The notes beneath the pieces are model-generated. The model searched no databases and had not been told where the DNA came from. It saw only the letters and a program-made list of their open reading frames with translations. This document shows positions 1 through 6,411 of a stretch of 8,371 nt of DNA, piece after piece (the first letter of the stretch is position 1; every line of letters begins with the position of its first letter). Both the position numbers and the translations under genes were made by a program. Origin of the DNA: Anaerolineales bacterium UBA6663. GTDB taxonomy: Bacteria > Chloroflexota > Anaerolineae > Anaerolineales > UBA6663. The DNA is taken from NCBI GenBank assembly GCA_002455335.1, contig DKKP01000243.1, positions 24,720 through 33,090 of the forward strand, in the 5' to 3' direction.

Positions 1-1272
1 CTGGACATCGCCTTCACCCATCAGGCCGGATCGGTCAGCTTCTGGCGCAACACGCCTCCACCGAGTGATGGGGAGCGGCCTGTTTTCAAACTGACCGGCC
101 TTCCGGGTGTCATGCGCCCTGCGCATGCGATGGCCTGGGGCGACCTGAACCGCGACGGCGATCTCGACCTGGTGGCCGGGTCGTATGACGCCGAATTGCA
201 TCTCAAGCTCGGCGACACGTTCATGTTCAGCTCCGGCGCCGGCGTGTTCGCGTACGAACGGGTGGGCGCGGCCTACACCGGCACGCGCCTGGCCGAGACC
301 TCGCAGGCACTGGCGATCTCGCTCCTCGACTTGAACGGCGACGGCCTCCCCGACATCCATGTCGGCAACGATTTCGATGTGGTCGATCAGTTCTGGCTGC
401 AAACCGCCGACGGGTGGCAAAGCGATCGACCCCTCCCGGTCGTCACGCACAGCACCATGGGCCTCGACGCCGGCGACGTCGATAACGATGGTCGCGTCGA
501 GTTGTTCGCCAGCGACATGAACCCTTACGACTCGTCCATCGACACCATGACGCGTTGGTTGCCGATGATGCACGAGCTCGATAAGCCGCGCCCGATGGGC
601 GATCCGCAATTCAACGAGAACATGCTGTTCACGCGCGGCGACGACGGCGTCTTCACCAATGTCTCGGCCGAGCGCCGCATCAACGCCACCGGCTGGAGCT
701 GGTCGGGTGAGTTCGGGGACCTCGACAACGACGGCTTCCTCGATTTGTATGTGGTCAACGGCATGATCGACGCCCAGCTCTTCGACTACCTGCCCAACCA
801 CGAACTTGTCGAGCAAAACCAGGCGCTCCGGAATCTGGGCGACGGCAGTTTCATGCCCGCGCCCGAGTGGGGTCTCGGCGCGACCGAGAGCGGGCGTGGG
901 ATGATGCTGGCCGACTTCGACAACGACGGCCGTCTCGATATCGTGGTCAACAACCTGCGCGCGCCGGCGATGCTCTATGCCAACCAGCTGTGCGCTGGAC
1001 AGGCCCTCGAGGTGTCGCTGCTCTGGCCTGCTGTGCACAACACACACGCCATCGGCGCCCAATTGGCCCTGCATACCAGCACGGGCGTGATCTACCGTGA
1101 CGTTCGGGTGAGCTGCGGGTATCTCTCCGGCAGCCCGGCCCGTGTCCACTTCGGCTTCCCGGAGGGCGCGACCCTCGAACGGCTCGAGATCCAGTGGACC
1201 GACGGCGCCGTGACGACCGCGCGCGACCTCGCGGCCGGCACCTGGGTGACCTTCACCCGTCAGGAGCCTTGA
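1..1272 (+). CDS. FG-GAP/VCBS repeat protein with C-terminal ASPIC/UnbV domain (CRTAC1-like), 5' end missing
   Basis: The frame is open from the first base, so the gene starts upstream; 423 codons are present. Numbering from the window start, five calcium-loop repeats of the type DxDxDG are visible: DLNRDGDLDL (48-57), DLNGDGLPDI (110-119), DVDNDGRVEL (159-168), DLDNDGFLDL (240-249) and DFDNDGRLDI (305-314). They mark blades of an integrin-like beta-propeller. Residues about 336-410, with AIGAQL, GYLSGSP, HFGFPEG and WTDG, match the ASPIC/UnbV domain that closes CRTAC1-type proteins. Such proteins are normally exported and thought to bind surfaces, proteins or glycans; none has a well-established enzymatic role. 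The signal peptide, if any, lies outside the window. The stop is one base before the next gene, whose AGGAG ribosome site lies inside this gene's last codons, so the two are probably co-translated. Family assignment is secure; ligand unknown. Confidence 0.93.
   Translation: MDIAFTHQAGSVSFWRNTPPPSDGERPVFKLTGLPGVMRPAHAMAWGDLNRDGDLDLVAGSYDAELHLKLGDTFMFSSGAGVFAYERVGAAYTGTRLAETSQALAISLLDLNGDGLPDIHVGNDFDVVDQFWLQTADGWQSDRPLPVVTHSTMGLDAGDVDNDGRVELFASDMNPYDSSIDTMTRWLPMMHELDKPRPMGDPQFNENMLFTRGDDGVFTNVSAERRINATGWSWSGEFGDLDNDGFLDLYVVNGMIDAQLFDYLPNHELVEQNQALRNLGDGSFMPAPEWGLGATESGRGMMLADFDNDGRLDIVVNNLRAPAMLYANQLCAGQALEVSLLWPAVHNTHAIGAQLALHTSTGVIYRDVRVSCGYLSGSPARVHFGFPEGATLERLEIQWTDGAVTTARDLAAGTWVTFTRQEP
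1262..1266 (+). promoter_or_regulatory. Ribosome binding site for the 1274 gene
   Basis: AGGAG sits 7 nt before the ATG at 1274 and overlaps the final codons of the upstream gene. It fixes the start and indicates coupled translation. Confidence 0.7.
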
Positions 1273-1273
1273 G

Positions 1274-2113
1274 ATGGCCCATACCCAGACCACAGCGCCC
1301 CGTAAGCGTGCCAGCATCGGCGATTGGCCGCTCATCGCTTTGCTCAACCCGCGCGAGCACACGCCCTGGGTGATCCTGGCGGTGCTGACCGGCATCGTCG
1401 CCGGCTCGCTCGGGATGCAATGGCTCGGTTGGCCGTTTTGGAGCGCCGTCGCAGCCGTGATCGTGTTCATGCTGGTGCCCAGCATCGCCAAGTGGCGCAG
1501 CGATCAACAGAAATACGGTGAGGCCGTGATGGGCGTCAGCTTCCTGCTGGTCACCCAGGGCTTCCACACGATCGAGCACCTCGCCCAATGGGTCCAGTAC
1601 CACATCCTCAGCTGGGACAAACGCGCGGCCGTTGGGCTGCTCTCGCCGGCCAACAGCGAATGGGTTCACTTCGTCTGGAACTCGATCGTCCTTGTGGTTG
1701 TGGCCCTGTTGATCTGGCGCGGTATGCGCAACGTCTGGGCCTGGCTGTTGTTGTTGTGGGCCATGGCGCATACCGCCGAGCACACCTACATGTTCGTGCG
1801 CTATCTGCAGGTCCTCGATAACCTGCAGGCGCTGGGCATCACGGATGTCACGGCGCAGGGCATGCCCGGCTTCTTCGGCCGCGACGGCTGGCTGGCGCGC
1901 AACGCCGAGCTCTGCGGGCCTCTGCTGGCGAGTTTCCCGGGCCTGGCCACGGCCAACCGGATCGACGTACACTTCTGGTGGAATGCTGGTGAGGCGGCCT
2001 TGCTCGGTCTGGCCGCCCATCGTTTCCTCAGCCTCGCGCTGAAACCCGTTGGCGGATCCGTCGGAACGGCCGCCACGTCATCAACTTCACTTTCCGAGAA
2101 AGACAGTCTATGA
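1274..2113 (+). CDS. Polytopic membrane protein with duplicated HTxEH / VHFxWN histidine motifs, family not recognised
   Basis: 279 aa. I do not recognise the family. Hydrophobic stretches at about 32-51, 53-72, 84-104, 131-149, 153-178 and 232-256 suggest about six membrane helices, with a polar N-terminus and a Ser/Thr-rich tail (261-279). Two histidine-rich units repeat in the same order. Unit 1 has HTIEH (98-102) and later AN-SEW-VHFVWN (126-136). Unit 2 has HTAEH (166-170) and later AN-RID-VHFWWN (227-237). After each HTxEH, a V-x-Y recurs at matching spacing (V107/Y109 and V175/Y177). The second unit carries about 33 extra residues in its loop, including C214. Histidines, Glu and Asn inside or at the edge of membrane helices suggest a metal or heme site, but that is inference. 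The start is the ATG one base after the upstream stop, with AGGAG 7 nt before it. The stop overlaps the next gene by ATGA. Confidence 0.88.
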   Translation: MAHTQTTAPRKRASIGDWPLIALLNPREHTPWVILAVLTGIVAGSLGMQWLGWPFWSAVAAVIVFMLVPSIAKWRSDQQKYGEAVMGVSFLLVTQGFHTIEHLAQWVQYHILSWDKRAAVGLLSPANSEWVHFVWNSIVLVVVALLIWRGMRNVWAWLLLLWAMAHTAEHTYMFVRYLQVLDNLQALGITDVTAQGMPGFFGRDGWLARNAELCGPLLASFPGLATANRIDVHFWWNAGEAALLGLAAHRFLSLALKPVGGSVGTAATSSTSLSEKDSL

Positions 2114-3426
2114 CCAAGATCACGTTTATCGGCGCCGGCAGCACGGTGTTTGCCAAGAACCTGCTGGGCGACATCCTCAGTTTCCCGGAACTGGCCGACG
2201 CCACCATCAGCCTGATGGATGTCAACCCCGAGCGCCTGCGCACCTCCGAGATCGTGGCGCACAAGGTGGCCGAGTTCTTCGGCGCAAAGCCCAAGATCGA
2301 AGCGACGCTCGATCGACGAAAGGCCCTCGATGGCGCCGACTACGCCATCAGCATGTTCCAGGTTGGCGGCTATAAGCCCAGCACCGTCATCGACTTCGAG
2401 ATTCCGCGCAAGTATGGCGTGCGGCAGACCATCGCCGACACCCTCGGCATCGGCGGTATCATGCGCGCGCTGCGCACCATCCCAGTCTTTCTCGAAACGA
2501 CCCGGGATATGGAAGCCGTCTGCCCGGATGTGACCTTCCTGCAATACGTCAACCCGATGGCCATGAACATGTGGGCCATCAATCGCGCCAGCAAGATCAA
2601 GAGTGTGGGGCTGTGCCACAGCGTGCAGGGCACGGCCGAGGCGTTGGCCGGCGACCTCGGGATCCCGTATGACGAGATCAACTACGTCTGCGCCGGGATC
2701 AATCACGTCGCTTTTTACCTGCGATTCGAGCGCGATGGGCAGGATCTGTACCCCAGGCTGCGCGAGGTGGCCGAGGCCGGCTCGTTCGGCCGACGGTATC
2801 GCAACCTGGCCGACAAGGTGCGCTACGAGGTCTTCAAGCGTACCGGCTACTTCGTCACCGAGTCGAGCGAGCACTTCAGCGAATATGTGCCGTGGTTCAT
2901 CAAGCGCGATCGGCCCGACCTGATCGAGAAGTACGAGATCCCGATCGAGGAATACATCACGCGCTGCGAGCTGCAGACCGCCGAGTGGGAGTCGCTGCGG
3001 GCGCGCTTCGAACGCGGTGACCTCGAGATCACGCATCAGCGCAGCCATGAATACGGGTCGCTGATCATCCATAGCCTCGAGACTGGGCAGCCGCGAGTCA
3101 TCTATGGCAATGTCGCCAATCATGGCCTGATCGACAACCTGCCGATTGGCTGCACCGTCGAAGTGCCGGTGCTGGTCGACAAGAGCGGTCTTCAGCCGAC
3201 GCGTATCGGCGCGCTCCCGCCGCAGCTGGCCGCGATCATGCAGACCAACGTCAACGTCCAATCGCTGGCTGTCGAAGCGGCGCTCACGGGCAAGCGCGAG
3301 CACATCTATCATGCGGCGATGCTCGACCCGCACACCGCGGCCGAGCTCAGCCTCGAGCAGATCTGGGCCATGGTCGACGAGTTGATCGACGCCCACGGCG
3401 AGATGCTGCCGACCTACACGGCGTAG
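2110..3426 (+). CDS. melA: GH4 family glycosidase, alpha-galactosidase (MelA) type
   Basis: 438 aa, the usual length for glycoside hydrolase family 4. These enzymes cleave glycosides by a redox-elimination mechanism needing NAD+ and a divalent metal such as Mn2+, and act in the cytoplasm. An N-terminal Rossmann motif is seen as FIGAGST (6-12). The family's NP pair is N148-P149. The metal-binding Cys is C169 in GLCHSVQGT (167-175), and the second metal ligand is H199 in AGINHVAFYL (195-204). Y259 in HFSEYVPWF (255-263) is in the position expected for the catalytic Tyr base. The CHSVQGT and INHxAFYL wording resembles E. coli MelA more than the 6-phosphoglucosidases, so alpha-galactosidase is the best call, although alpha-glucuronidase or alpha-glucosidase specificity is possible. 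The start ATG overlaps the upstream stop by 4 bp, so translation is probably coupled. No sugar transporter is adjacent in this window. Confidence 0.92.
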   Translation: MTKITFIGAGSTVFAKNLLGDILSFPELADATISLMDVNPERLRTSEIVAHKVAEFFGAKPKIEATLDRRKALDGADYAISMFQVGGYKPSTVIDFEIPRKYGVRQTIADTLGIGGIMRALRTIPVFLETTRDMEAVCPDVTFLQYVNPMAMNMWAINRASKIKSVGLCHSVQGTAEALAGDLGIPYDEINYVCAGINHVAFYLRFERDGQDLYPRLREVAEAGSFGRRYRNLADKVRYEVFKRTGYFVTESSEHFSEYVPWFIKRDRPDLIEKYEIPIEEYITRCELQTAEWESLRARFERGDLEITHQRSHEYGSLIIHSLETGQPRVIYGNVANHGLIDNLPIGCTVEVPVLVDKSGLQPTRIGALPPQLAAIMQTNVNVQSLAVEAALTGKREHIYHAAMLDPHTAAELSLEQIWAMVDELIDAHGEMLPTYTA

Positions 3427-3435
3427 GGTCCTGCC

Positions 3436-4686
3436 TTGGCATGGGTTGCGGACCTGACGAGCCGACCGCCTGCGATTTCGCGCGGTCGGCTCGTCGGCGC
3501 GACGCTCGCGATCTTCCTGGTCACGCTGGGCGTGTACTGGGCTTCGGCCGTTGTGCTCGATCGCACTCACACGCCCGACATGGCGTACTTCGATCAACTG
3601 GCCGATGCCTTTCTGCAGGGGCGGCTGTATCTGCTCGCCCCAAAAAGCACCCATGACCTGACGCGTTTCGCCGGGCGCTGGTATGTGCCCTTCCCGCCGA
3701 TGCCCGCCCTCTTGCTGATGCCCTGGGTCGCCGTGGTCGGCGTGGGCGGCGTCAACACTGTGTTGTTCTCGGCGGTCATCGGCGCGCTGAATTCATCCCT
3801 GGCGTTTTGGCTGTTGCGCGAACTGGCCGAGCGACGCTGGATCAGCCTCGGCGGAGGCGATCTCCTCTGGCTGACAACTCTATGGGCGTTCGGCAGCGTC
3901 CACTGGTACATGTCGACGCTCGGCACAGTCTGGTTCGTCAGCCAACTCGTGACCGCCACATTCATGCTCCTGGCGGCAGTGCTGGCGCTGCGAACCCGAC
4001 AACCGTTTTGGTCTGGGCTGGCGCTGGTCGGCGTGCTCTGGTCGCGCCCGTTGGGCGTACTCGTGCTGCCGTTCGTGGCTGTGATGGGCACGCTTGAGAC
4101 CGACGGGCGCCTCGACCTGCGCCGACCGTTCAGTTGGGCTGCGACTGCGGCGCTGCCGATCGTGCTGGGGGCACTCGCGCTTCTGGCTTACAACCAGGTC
4201 AGGTTCGCCGATCCACTCGACTTCGGGTATTTGACGCAAAATGTTTCGCGTGAGGTGCTGGGCGATCTGCGCCGCTATGGCCAGTTCAACCTGCACTATC
4301 TCCCGCGCAATCTGTGGGCCATGTTGCTGGCGCTGCCGGTCGTCGACGAACAAGGGCGGTGGGTGCCGGTCATCGAAGGGATGAGCCTGCTCGTGACGAC
4401 GCCGGCCATTCTGCTTGCGCTTCGCGCCCACGGACCGCATTGGTTGATCGTCTCAGCCGTTCTCGCCATTGTCTTGTTGTGGATCCCTTTGGGCACCTAC
4501 TACAACACGGGCTGGTGGCAGTTCGGATATCGCTTCAGCCTCGACTTCATGGTGCCGCTCTGGGTCTTGATCGCGCTCGGTGCGCGCCGTCGCGCAGGTT
4601 GGCTCTCACGGGCCCTGATCCTGATCGGCGTGGTCGTCAATGCCTGGGGTACGTGGTGGTTTCTCAACCCGCTCTTCTTCGACTGA
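3436..4686 (+). CDS. Multi-pass membrane protein, GT-C glycosyltransferase-like
   Basis: 416 aa from a TTG codon 9 nt after the melA stop; no in-frame ATG lies near, and no strong Shine-Dalgarno is seen, so the start is less certain than the gene. About ten to twelve hydrophobic segments are visible, for example 20-41, 88-104, 107-129, 165-187, 191-217, 235-254, 315-330, 334-352, 368-383 and 390-409. The large first extracytoplasmic loop holds acidic residues (D42, D48, D53) and the string DLTRFAGRWYVPFPP (74-88), then a hydrophobic helix. A further loop holds WWQFGYRFSLDF (360-371). This layout is like the GT-C superfamily (GT39/ArnT/PMT-like), which use polyprenyl-phosphate sugars to glycosylate lipids, glycans or proteins outside the membrane. 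I call it GT-C-like from architecture and loop motifs only; donor and acceptor are unknown. It appears to be the last gene of the plus-strand operon. Confidence 0.85.
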   Translation: MAWVADLTSRPPAISRGRLVGATLAIFLVTLGVYWASAVVLDRTHTPDMAYFDQLADAFLQGRLYLLAPKSTHDLTRFAGRWYVPFPPMPALLLMPWVAVVGVGGVNTVLFSAVIGALNSSLAFWLLRELAERRWISLGGGDLLWLTTLWAFGSVHWYMSTLGTVWFVSQLVTATFMLLAAVLALRTRQPFWSGLALVGVLWSRPLGVLVLPFVAVMGTLETDGRLDLRRPFSWAATAALPIVLGALALLAYNQVRFADPLDFGYLTQNVSREVLGDLRRYGQFNLHYLPRNLWAMLLALPVVDEQGRWVPVIEGMSLLVTTPAILLALRAHGPHWLIVSAVLAIVLLWIPLGTYYNTGWWQFGYRFSLDFMVPLWVLIALGARRRAGWLSRALILIGVVVNAWGTWWFLNPLFFD

Positions 4687-4835
4687 ACCCACACGGGCAT
4701 CCGGGCCTGGCTTACTCCCCATGGGAGCGTCGGGATAATTCGTACTTGTTTTATCCAGAATAGTGCGATACAGTAGGTCTACATAGCTGACCTGGCCTTT
4801 CTCCCCCTCCGAGTGGAAACGCAACGCAGGTCGGG
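4687..4835. other. Convergent intergenic region, AT-richer than surroundings, weak inverted repeats
   Basis: 149 bp between the convergent GT-C-like and PH-domain genes. Three short inverted repeats are seen: CTCCC-CAT-GGGAG (4715-4727), GGATAA with TTATCC (4733-4738 and 4751-4756, 12-nt loop) and AGGTC with GACCT (4775-4779 and 4789-4793, 9-nt loop). None has a long GC stem followed by a clear U-run, so a bidirectional terminator is only a guess. No gene is seen. Confidence 0.4.
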
Positions 4836-5747
4836 TCAGCGAGCGCGCCGACGGCCGCGATTCCACGCTTTCCCCCCGAGCGTGCGCGGCGTTCGGCGCG
4901 CTATTTTTATCCTCCGAGTCATTGCCGCAACAGCCTGACCCGTTTGGTCGAAAGGCAGTGTGCCTATTGCGGCCCGCGGGGTTTGCACCGCGGCCCGCAG
5001 GGCCTGCGCTTCGCCAAGCAGCTGTTGTGCGGCGGCGAGCGTTGCCGTGGGCCCGGGTGTTGTCGGTGCGGGTTCGGGCGGAGCACCGGAAGCCAGCGGC
5101 AACCGCTCGCGGATGGCGTCAATCAGACTTCGTGCCTGAGCAGCATCCAGATCGCGCAGCAGCCCACGCTTCTTGCGTTGCTCATCCTCGTCATCGCCCG
5201 ATGCGCGCTGCCCGGCTGTGCTCACCACGACGTCGGCCAGTCTGAGCACGCGCTGGATCAACCCCTGCTTGAACACAACCTGTTGGATGTTGGCAAAGCG
5301 CAGACTGGTCTCGTTGACCGTCCAAAGCCCATGACGGAGCTGAACGCCCTGATCGGTGACGAGATAGGCGATGGTGCGCCACTCGAGCCAGACTGTGATG
5401 AGCGTCAGCCCGAACTGCGTCAGAAAGCCGCCCAATGTCAGAGTCAATCCAACCCATTGCCATTCAGGCGGCAGATAGTCGCTGTAGTCGTCCCATTGAG
5501 TCAGGAACCGAATGAACTGCAGATTGCGCGGCAGCCACTCCGTCAGGTCGAAAGTTGAAAGCACGAGGATCAGGCCTGCCAGGGCCGAGAGCTGAGCGCC
5601 TGCCCACTTTACCCAATGCCAGAGATGCGCGCGCCGGCTTGGCCGGAGGAGTTGAAGCGCCTCTGCGCCGCGGATGGGCGTGGGCGGTTGCATGGCCGCT
5701 TGCAGCGCGCTCAGTGCTTGCCGGCCAAACGAGCCGGTGGGCTTCAT
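4836..5747 (-). CDS. PH-domain (bPH2, YdbS/YdbT-like) membrane protein with long C-terminal tail
   Basis: 303 aa. An N-terminal soluble stretch (1-44) is followed by two hydrophobic segments at about 45-65 and 98-120, then a bacterial PH-like domain at about 121-215, seen in WRTIAYLVTDQGVQLRHG (123-140), the strand-turn SLRFANIQQVVF (148-159) and LDAAQARSLIDAI (200-212). Relatives of this family are membrane proteins with poorly defined roles, often in pairs and sometimes linked to envelope stress. The tail is unusual: a Pro-rich linker (223-233), an Ala/Gln/Leu-rich helix (236-255) and a very basic end (277-303, 12 Arg/Lys in 27 residues). The ATG overlaps the stop of the upstream PH gene by 4 bp, and GGAG (5756-5759) lies 8 nt before it, so the two are co-translated. 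The domain call is good; function unknown. Confidence 0.88.
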   Translation of the reverse strand: MKPTGSFGRQALSALQAAMQPPTPIRGAEALQLLRPSRRAHLWHWVKWAGAQLSALAGLILVLSTFDLTEWLPRNLQFIRFLTQWDDYSDYLPPEWQWVGLTLTLGGFLTQFGLTLITVWLEWRTIAYLVTDQGVQLRHGLWTVNETSLRFANIQQVVFKQGLIQRVLRLADVVVSTAGQRASGDDEDEQRKKRGLLRDLDAAQARSLIDAIRERLPLASGAPPEPAPTTPGPTATLAAAQQLLGEAQALRAAVQTPRAAIGTLPFDQTGQAVAAMTRRIKIARRTPRTLGGKAWNRGRRRAR

Positions 5748-6253
5748 GCTTCGGGCTCCGGTGGCGAGAACACTGCGCGGATGGCCCGCAGCTCGGCGGC
5801 GACATCCAGCAGGATCTGCGCCAGGGCGTTGGTCTCGGCGTCGGGTGCTGTTGGCACTGCCGTTGTCTGACGCGCTCCACGGCTGCGTTCGTAGAGGAAG
5901 TCGCGCACCGCCAGCGGATCAGGGAGGCCTTCGAGCGTCATCTCCGCCTTCGCGTCGCCGCTTGCCGTCTGGATCTCGAGCCGCGCGAGCCCGAGCCAGC
6001 GCTCCAGGACGTTGGCGCTCAGGTGGATGTCCTGGATGCGCGCGTAGGCCAGGCTGACCTCATGCCGCTCAAGCCCGCCCCAACGCATGGTGACGCCCTC
6101 GGCGTCGAACTCATAGCGGATCGTCCTGAAGCGCAGGCTGCGCTGGACGAGCGGAATGAAGAACAACGGCCCCCAGAACAGAGACGATAGCTGGTAATAG
6201 CGCAACAGGCTGGGCAATGGCCGATCTATCTTGAGGATCTCGGTGTGTTCCAC
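5744..6253 (-). CDS. PH-domain (bPH2, YdbS-like) membrane protein
   Basis: 169 aa. A short N-terminus is followed by one clear hydrophobic stretch (22-40), and then the bPH2 core: RFRTIRYEFDAEGVTMRWGG (41-60), the conserved HEVSLAYARIQDIHLS (64-79), VLERWLGLARLEIQTASG (82-99) and the final strand EMTLEGL (104-110). The core closely follows the usual family pattern RYEv-x-GV...ARIQDv...LGLArvEIqTASG. After it comes a Pro/Thr/Ala-rich linker (130-142) and a hydrophobic helix (143-161) whose LLxxAxxLRA motif (148-157) recurs in the partner PH protein. The start is GTG, chosen because GAGGTG lies 8 nt upstream and the frame has no nearby ATG. The gene ends in an ATGA overlap with its partner, so both are made from one mRNA. 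Confidence 0.9.
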   Translation of the reverse strand: MEHTEILKIDRPLPSLLRYYQLSSLFWGPLFFIPLVQRSLRFRTIRYEFDAEGVTMRWGGLERHEVSLAYARIQDIHLSANVLERWLGLARLEIQTASGDAKAEMTLEGLPDPLAVRDFLYERSRGARQTTAVPTAPDAETNALAQILLDVAAELRAIRAVFSPPEPEA

Positions 6254-6261
6254 GGGTCGGG

Positions 6262-6267
6262 CACCTC
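6262..6267 (-). promoter_or_regulatory. Ribosome binding site for the GTG-started PH-domain gene
   Basis: On the minus strand GAGGTG stands 8 nt before the GTG at 6253. The match to the anti-Shine-Dalgarno (GAGGT) supports the non-ATG start. Confidence 0.6.
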
Positions 6268-6332
6268 GGTTGACGGCTTACCTACAACTGTGCTGTGTTG
6301 GGGATGCCATTCACTACGAACGGCGTGCTGCC

Positions 6333-6351
6333 GGGTTGCGCCAGGCAACCC
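6333..6351. repeat. Hairpin-forming inverted repeat in the gap between acyltransferase and PH genes
   Basis: GGGTTGC (6333-6339) and GCAACCC (6345-6351) form a perfect 7-bp stem with the 5-nt loop GCCAG. It lies about 60 nt past the acyltransferase stop on the minus strand. No U-run follows on either strand, so it may be an mRNA stabiliser, a weak terminator or chance. The rest of the 158-bp gap shows no gene, and no convincing promoter toward the PH genes. Confidence 0.45.
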
Positions 6352-6411
6352 CGACGTGGCAAATCGCCCGGTTGGCGGATGTCGGTCGATAGTTCAGTGG
6401 CGTTGCACAGG

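Noticed and set aside
1805..1828. Inverted repeat CTGCAGGT / ACCTGCAG with 8-nt spacer
   Set aside because: It lies within coding sequence and is explained by the repeated Leu-Gln codons of LQVLDNLQ; no regulatory setting.
1253..2020. 255-codon minus-strand open frame opposite the histidine membrane protein
   Set aside because: Same codon-complement relation as above; the plus frame has membrane helices, a ribosome site and operon spacing.
1801..3654. 617-codon open frame on the minus strand opposite the GH4 gene
   Set aside because: Its codons are the exact reverse complements of the GH4 codons, so it stays open only because TTA, CTA and TCA codons are rare in this GC-rich gene. The product shows no family motif, while the plus frame is a full GH4 enzyme.
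3880..4440. 186-codon minus-strand open frame inside the GT-C-like gene
   Set aside because: Low-complexity His/Gln/Arg product typical of an antisense shadow in GC-rich DNA.
4969..5003. Direct repeat of a GCGGCCCGC-type string
   Set aside because: Explained by the repeated Arg-Ala-Ala codons in the Ala-rich tail of the PH-domain protein.
5555..6190. 211-codon plus-strand open frame across the PH-domain genes
   Set aside because: Antisense to two recognised PH-domain genes; its product is Arg/Ala-rich with no recognisable domain.
6270..6298. TTGACG as a plus-strand -35 box
   Set aside because: The position 17 bp downstream (CTGTGT) is no -10 box, and no plus-strand gene follows.
6383..6411. 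tRNA D-arm-like string TAGTTCAGTGG
   Set aside because: No acceptor stem, anticodon arm or T-arm can be paired around it on either strand.
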